Shown here piece after piece: positions 61,740-64,000 of a stretch of 64,000 nucleotides of DNA. The DNA comes from an uncultured Acidobacteriia bacterium. GTDB taxonomy: Bacteria; Acidobacteriota; Terriglobia; Bryobacterales; Bryobacteraceae. A model generated the notes under the pieces. It did not search any database. It saw nothing but the letters and a program-made list of their open reading frames with translations, and was not told where the DNA came from. The first letter of the stretch is position 1; each line of letters starts with the position of its first letter. Position numbers and translations under genes: made by a program. The DNA lies in assembly GCA_903907865.1 (NCBI GenBank), contig CAIVPR010000126.1, positions 1 to 64,000 of the forward strand, written 5' to 3'.

Positions 61740-63190
61740 TTCGGCCTCACGGGTGCGCCGGCCATGACGCCCGGACCGCCCCCGTACTGGTCGAAGTATA
61801 GCTTCTTATAAGGTGCAAGGGCGGGAGGCACGGCATTTTCGTTTTCCAGCAGAGGCAGGATCTCGTCCCACCATTTGTCGTACGCGGCCTCCATGCGGGC
61901 GACTACTTCCGGGTGCTTGGCTGCGACGTTCTCCTTCTCGCCGGGGTCGGCCTTCAGGTCGTAGAGTTCCCAGTTCCGGGCGGGCTTGCTGTTAACCATA
62001 GAATACTGTGCCGTCCGAACTCTGCACTTGTCGTATTTTGCATCCGCCGCCTTGCCGATGTCCCATCGCCCCACGTGAGTGAACAGGAAGCGGTCGGGCC
62101 AGACGGTGGCGGGGTCCTTCAGCACCGGCAGCAGACTGCGCCCGTCTAATTTCACGTTGGCGGGCAGCGGGGCTCCGGCGATCTCGGCGAAGGTCGGGAA
62201 CATGTCGATGTGGGCGGCGAGGTTCGGCCTGTCGCCGGGCTGGAGCACGCCGGGCCAGCGGAAAAACGCCGGGACGCGCGTGCCGCCCATGTACGGCGTC
62301 CCTTTCGCGCCGTGCATGCCCGCGTTGAAGACGCGGACACCGCCAGTGCCGCCGTTGTCGGTCATGAAGACGAACAGGGTGTTCTTCTCGATCCCCCAGT
62401 CGGTCAGGCGGCTCATGAGCTTGCCAACGTTGTCGTCGATGTTGGTGCACATGCCGAAGTAGTTCTGGGTGTTCTCGTCGAGGCCGAGGCCCTTGTACAT
62501 GCGCTTGTACTCATCGGGACACTGGAGCGGCGCATGGGGAGCGTTGGGCGTGATGTAGGCGAAGAAGGGTTTAGTGGCGTCCTTGCTTTGTTCGATCCAA
62601 GCGAGCGCTTGGCCGAAAAAGACATCTGTGCAGTAGCCGTGGGTGCGGACGAACGTTCCGTTGTGGCGGATGGTGGGATCGAAATAGGTGTTGCCCGGCG
62701 CGTCGGAACAGGTGCCGGGGTAGTCCTGTCCGATGCCGCCGCAGCCATGGATGAAGACCTCTTCGAAGCCGCGGTTGTTCGGCTGGTACGGCTCGTCGTC
62801 GCCGAGGTGCCACTTGCCGAAGATGCCGGTGGTGTAGCCGGCACTGCGCAGAACCTGGGCGATGGTGGTCGACTTCAGGCTCATCCGCTCGCGTTCGAAG
62901 ATGGTGTGGGTGACGCCGGACTTGAACTCGTGGCGTCCGGTCATGAGCGACGTGCGGGTTGGGGCGCAGGTGGGACTGACGTGGAAATCGGTGAAGCGGA
63001 CGCTCTGGGAATGGAGGTGGTCTAGATTGGGGGTCTTGATGACGGGGTTGCCGAGGACGGCGATGTCGCCGTAGCCCTGGTCGTCAGTCAGAACGAAGAC
63101 GATGTTGGGACGAGGCCGGGCTTGTTGGGCGGAGGCGATGGCAGTCGCGCCCACGGCGGCGCAGAATTGGCGTCGATTGATGAAATCCAT
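61736..63190 (-). CDS. Tat-exported arylsulfatase-type sulfatase
   Basis: 484 aa. ATG 63190 gives a Tat signal MDFINRRQFCAAVGATAIAS; an upstream in-frame start would not. Sulfatase motifs are intact: FVLTDDQGYGD (Asp36, Asp37) and the formylglycine site Cys75-Ala-Pro-Thr-Arg79 (SPTCAPTRTSLMTGRH). The rest matches type I sulfatases (HGCGGIGQDYPG, FVFMTDNGGTGG). The enzyme needs a formylglycine-generating enzyme, which is not seen here. Coupled to an alginate-lyase-like enzyme, it points to sulfated polysaccharide use. Confidence 0.9.
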   Translation of the reverse strand: MDFINRRQFCAAVGATAIASAQQARPRPNIVFVLTDDQGYGDIAVLGNPVIKTPNLDHLHSQSVRFTDFHVSPTCAPTRTSLMTGRHEFKSGVTHTIFERERMSLKSTTIAQVLRSAGYTTGIFGKWHLGDDEPYQPNNRGFEEVFIHGCGGIGQDYPGTCSDAPGNTYFDPTIRHNGTFVRTHGYCTDVFFGQALAWIEQSKDATKPFFAYITPNAPHAPLQCPDEYKRMYKGLGLDENTQNYFGMCTNIDDNVGKLMSRLTDWGIEKNTLFVFMTDNGGTGGVRVFNAGMHGAKGTPYMGGTRVPAFFRWPGVLQPGDRPNLAAHIDMFPTFAEIAGAPLPANVKLDGRSLLPVLKDPATVWPDRFLFTHVGRWDIGKAADAKYDKCRVRTAQYSMVNSKPARNWELYDLKADPGEKENVAAKHPEVVARMEAAYDKWWDEILPLLENENAVPPALAPYKKLYFDQYGGGPGVMAGAPVRPK

Positions 63191-63201
63191 TGGGTGCGTT
63201 C

Positions 63202-63501
63202 CTAGTTTTCCATGTCTCGACGGCTGGCCAACATTCGGTCGTGGAGGATACGCAGGACTCGAACACCAGTGCGCAACGGGCGGTAGTAGATCACGTGGCG
63301 GCTCCACTCGATCCGGTGAACACCAGGGCCCAACTCCTCGCGCAACCGTCCCATCGTTGGCTGGGCGGCGACGAGATTGCAGAATGCTTGCAAGTCATCC
63401 CGGTACCGAGCAGCCTGGTCCACACCCCACATCCACACGGTGTAGGAGATGATGCCACGGAGGTCATCCTTGGCGGCGGGTGAAAACTGCGCGCGCCGCA
63501 C
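63202..63501 (-). CDS. RelE/ParE superfamily toxin
   Basis: 99 aa from GTG 63501, which begins one nt after the antitoxin stop. Motifs VRRAQFSPAAKDDLRGIISY, VDQAARYRDDLQAFCNLVAA and HVIYYRPLRTGVRVLRILHD are the canonical ParE helix-strand pattern. ParE toxins usually poison DNA gyrase; RelE toxins cleave mRNA. The YYRP and RILHD motifs favour ParE. It is transcribed with the antitoxin. Confidence 0.88.
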   Translation of the reverse strand: MRRAQFSPAAKDDLRGIISYTVWMWGVDQAARYRDDLQAFCNLVAAQPTMGRLREELGPGVHRIEWSRHVIYYRPLRTGVRVLRILHDRMLASRRDMEN

Positions 63502-63502
63502 G

Positions 63503-63769
63503 CTATCGCCGCCTGTAGGGAAGGCCGAGTTCGGCACTGATCTGCTCGAACACATCCCCCTCGACAGTCCCGCTGGCGTCACCCTCGTCGATCAATGCAC
63601 GAAGGACTGCAATTTCTTCTTCAGTTTCCGGTTCCGTTCGCCGAGTGAATCGTTCCTCGAACTCCATGAACCGCAAAGCCGTACCGACCGTTTCATCGGG
63701 GGTCGTCCCCTGGCGGCCCATCACAAACCCGTAGAGTTCGTCGTTCAATTCCACAGTCAAAGTCGGCAT
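63503..63769 (-). CDS. ParD-like antitoxin
   Basis: 88 aa. The N-terminal ribbon-helix-helix-like segment is MPTLTVELNDELYGFVMGRQ. The central GTALRFMEFEERFTRRTEPE and C-terminal acidic helix would wrap the toxin. Its ATG lies 6 nt after TAGAAT, so translation is leaderless. It is placed upstream of the toxin, as usual for type II modules. Confidence 0.82.
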   Translation of the reverse strand: MPTLTVELNDELYGFVMGRQGTTPDETVGTALRFMEFEERFTRRTEPETEEEIAVLRALIDEGDASGTVEGDVFEQISAELGLPYRRR

Positions 63770-63775
63770 GCCACC

Positions 63776-63781
63776 ATTCTA
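63776..63781 (-). promoter_or_regulatory. -10 element TAGAAT, leaderless promoter of the toxin-antitoxin operon
   Basis: On the minus strand TAGAAT overlaps the TAG stop (63779-63781) of the AraC-like gene and lies 6 nt before the antitoxin ATG. Confidence 0.5.
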
Positions 63782-64000
63782 GCCCGATTCCCGTCCGTCT
63801 CCCACGGTGAAGATCCGGTTTTCGAAAGTCGGATTGATGTAGACGTCCTTGCGGATACCCTCCAAGTAGTCCCTCCGCCAGACCGCCGGGCTCCGACCCT
63901 CCAGTGCCGTAAACAGCCGCGTGAAATGGTGCACCGTCTGGAACCCGACCTGTTCCGCGATCTCCTTCAGCGAATAGTCCGAGTGCTGGATCAGCATCTT
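63779..64000 (-). CDS. AraC-family regulator, truncated by the window end
   Basis: Only the C-terminal 73 codons are inside the window; the gene continues beyond 64000. The visible sequence LIQHSDYSLKEIAEQVGFQT, then VHHFTRLFTALEGRSPAVWR is the second helix-turn-helix of the AraC/XylS DNA-binding domain (the F-x-x-x-G-x-S-P-x-x-x-R signature). The N-terminal sensor domain is not visible. ATG 63997 within the frame is not the real start. Confidence 0.8.
   Translation of the reverse strand, partial: KMLIQHSDYSLKEIAEQVGFQTVHHFTRLFTALEGRSPAVWRRDYLEGIRKDVYINPTFENRIFTVGDGRESG

Overview
The window looks like chromosomal DNA of an Acidobacteriota member close to the Solibacteres/Bryobacterales. The DNA is GC-rich. 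It carries an Oar-type TonB-dependent receptor with a carboxypeptidase-regulatory N-terminus, a protein with the Solibacter-type TIGR03437 domain, an FG-GAP/UnbV protein, a DUF5916 barrel protein, and many exported enzymes with Sec or Tat signals. No rRNA, tRNA, CRISPR array or intact transposase was seen.

Layout. 0-3.4 kb: two doubtful small genes, an FG-GAP/UnbV protein and a TPR protein. 3.4-8.4 kb: a decayed globin, two paralogous exported HpaI-type aldolases either side of a TonB protein, and a sugar isomerase-like protein. 8.4-18.9 kb: PDZ protein, DinB protein, sialidase-like protein, VOC protein, sirtuin, a TPR/glycosyltransferase pair, membrane proteins and a hydroxyacid dehydrogenase. 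18.9-21.2 kb: a gene graveyard with a dispersed repeat and a segmental duplication, then an exported barrel protein and a MarR regulator that share a palindromic operator candidate. 21.2-26 kb: minus-strand operon surA-like, yhaM-like, blaI-like, waaF-like; divergent from it are a secreted nuclease-toxin-like gene and ssb. 26-41.4 kb: DUF5916 protein, permuted ATP-grasp-like protein, FAD oxidoreductase, thiG, M20 peptidase, TonB receptor and a TIGR03437-FN3-PEBP-YHYH fusion. 41.4-45.5 kb: a lasso-peptide-like RiPP cluster. 45.7-52.2 kb: an HD-GYP/GAF/GGDEF protein translationally coupled to a peptide ABC transporter. 52.2-58.7 kb: hypothetical protein, XRE regulator with two membrane partners, polyphosphate kinase and amine oxidase. 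58.7-60.5 kb: a three-gene KGGVGR ATPase operon. 60.5-64 kb: alginate-lyase/sulfatase pair, ParE/ParD-like toxin-antitoxin module and a truncated AraC regulator.

The most interesting locus is 41508-45465. A 43-residue peptide has the lasso leader motif YxxPxLxxxG and a possible 15-residue core with Gly1 and Asp8, and it ends in serine. It is followed, with overlaps or short gaps, by a lasso-cyclase-like asparagine synthetase, an HprK-like kinase and a JmjC-like cupin oxygenase. The usual RRE protein and leader protease are not nearby.

A second theme is regulatory. At many genes a TAnnnT -10 element lies 5-10 nt before the start codon and there is no Shine-Dalgarno sequence, which implies widespread leaderless transcription. 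I used this to choose several starts.
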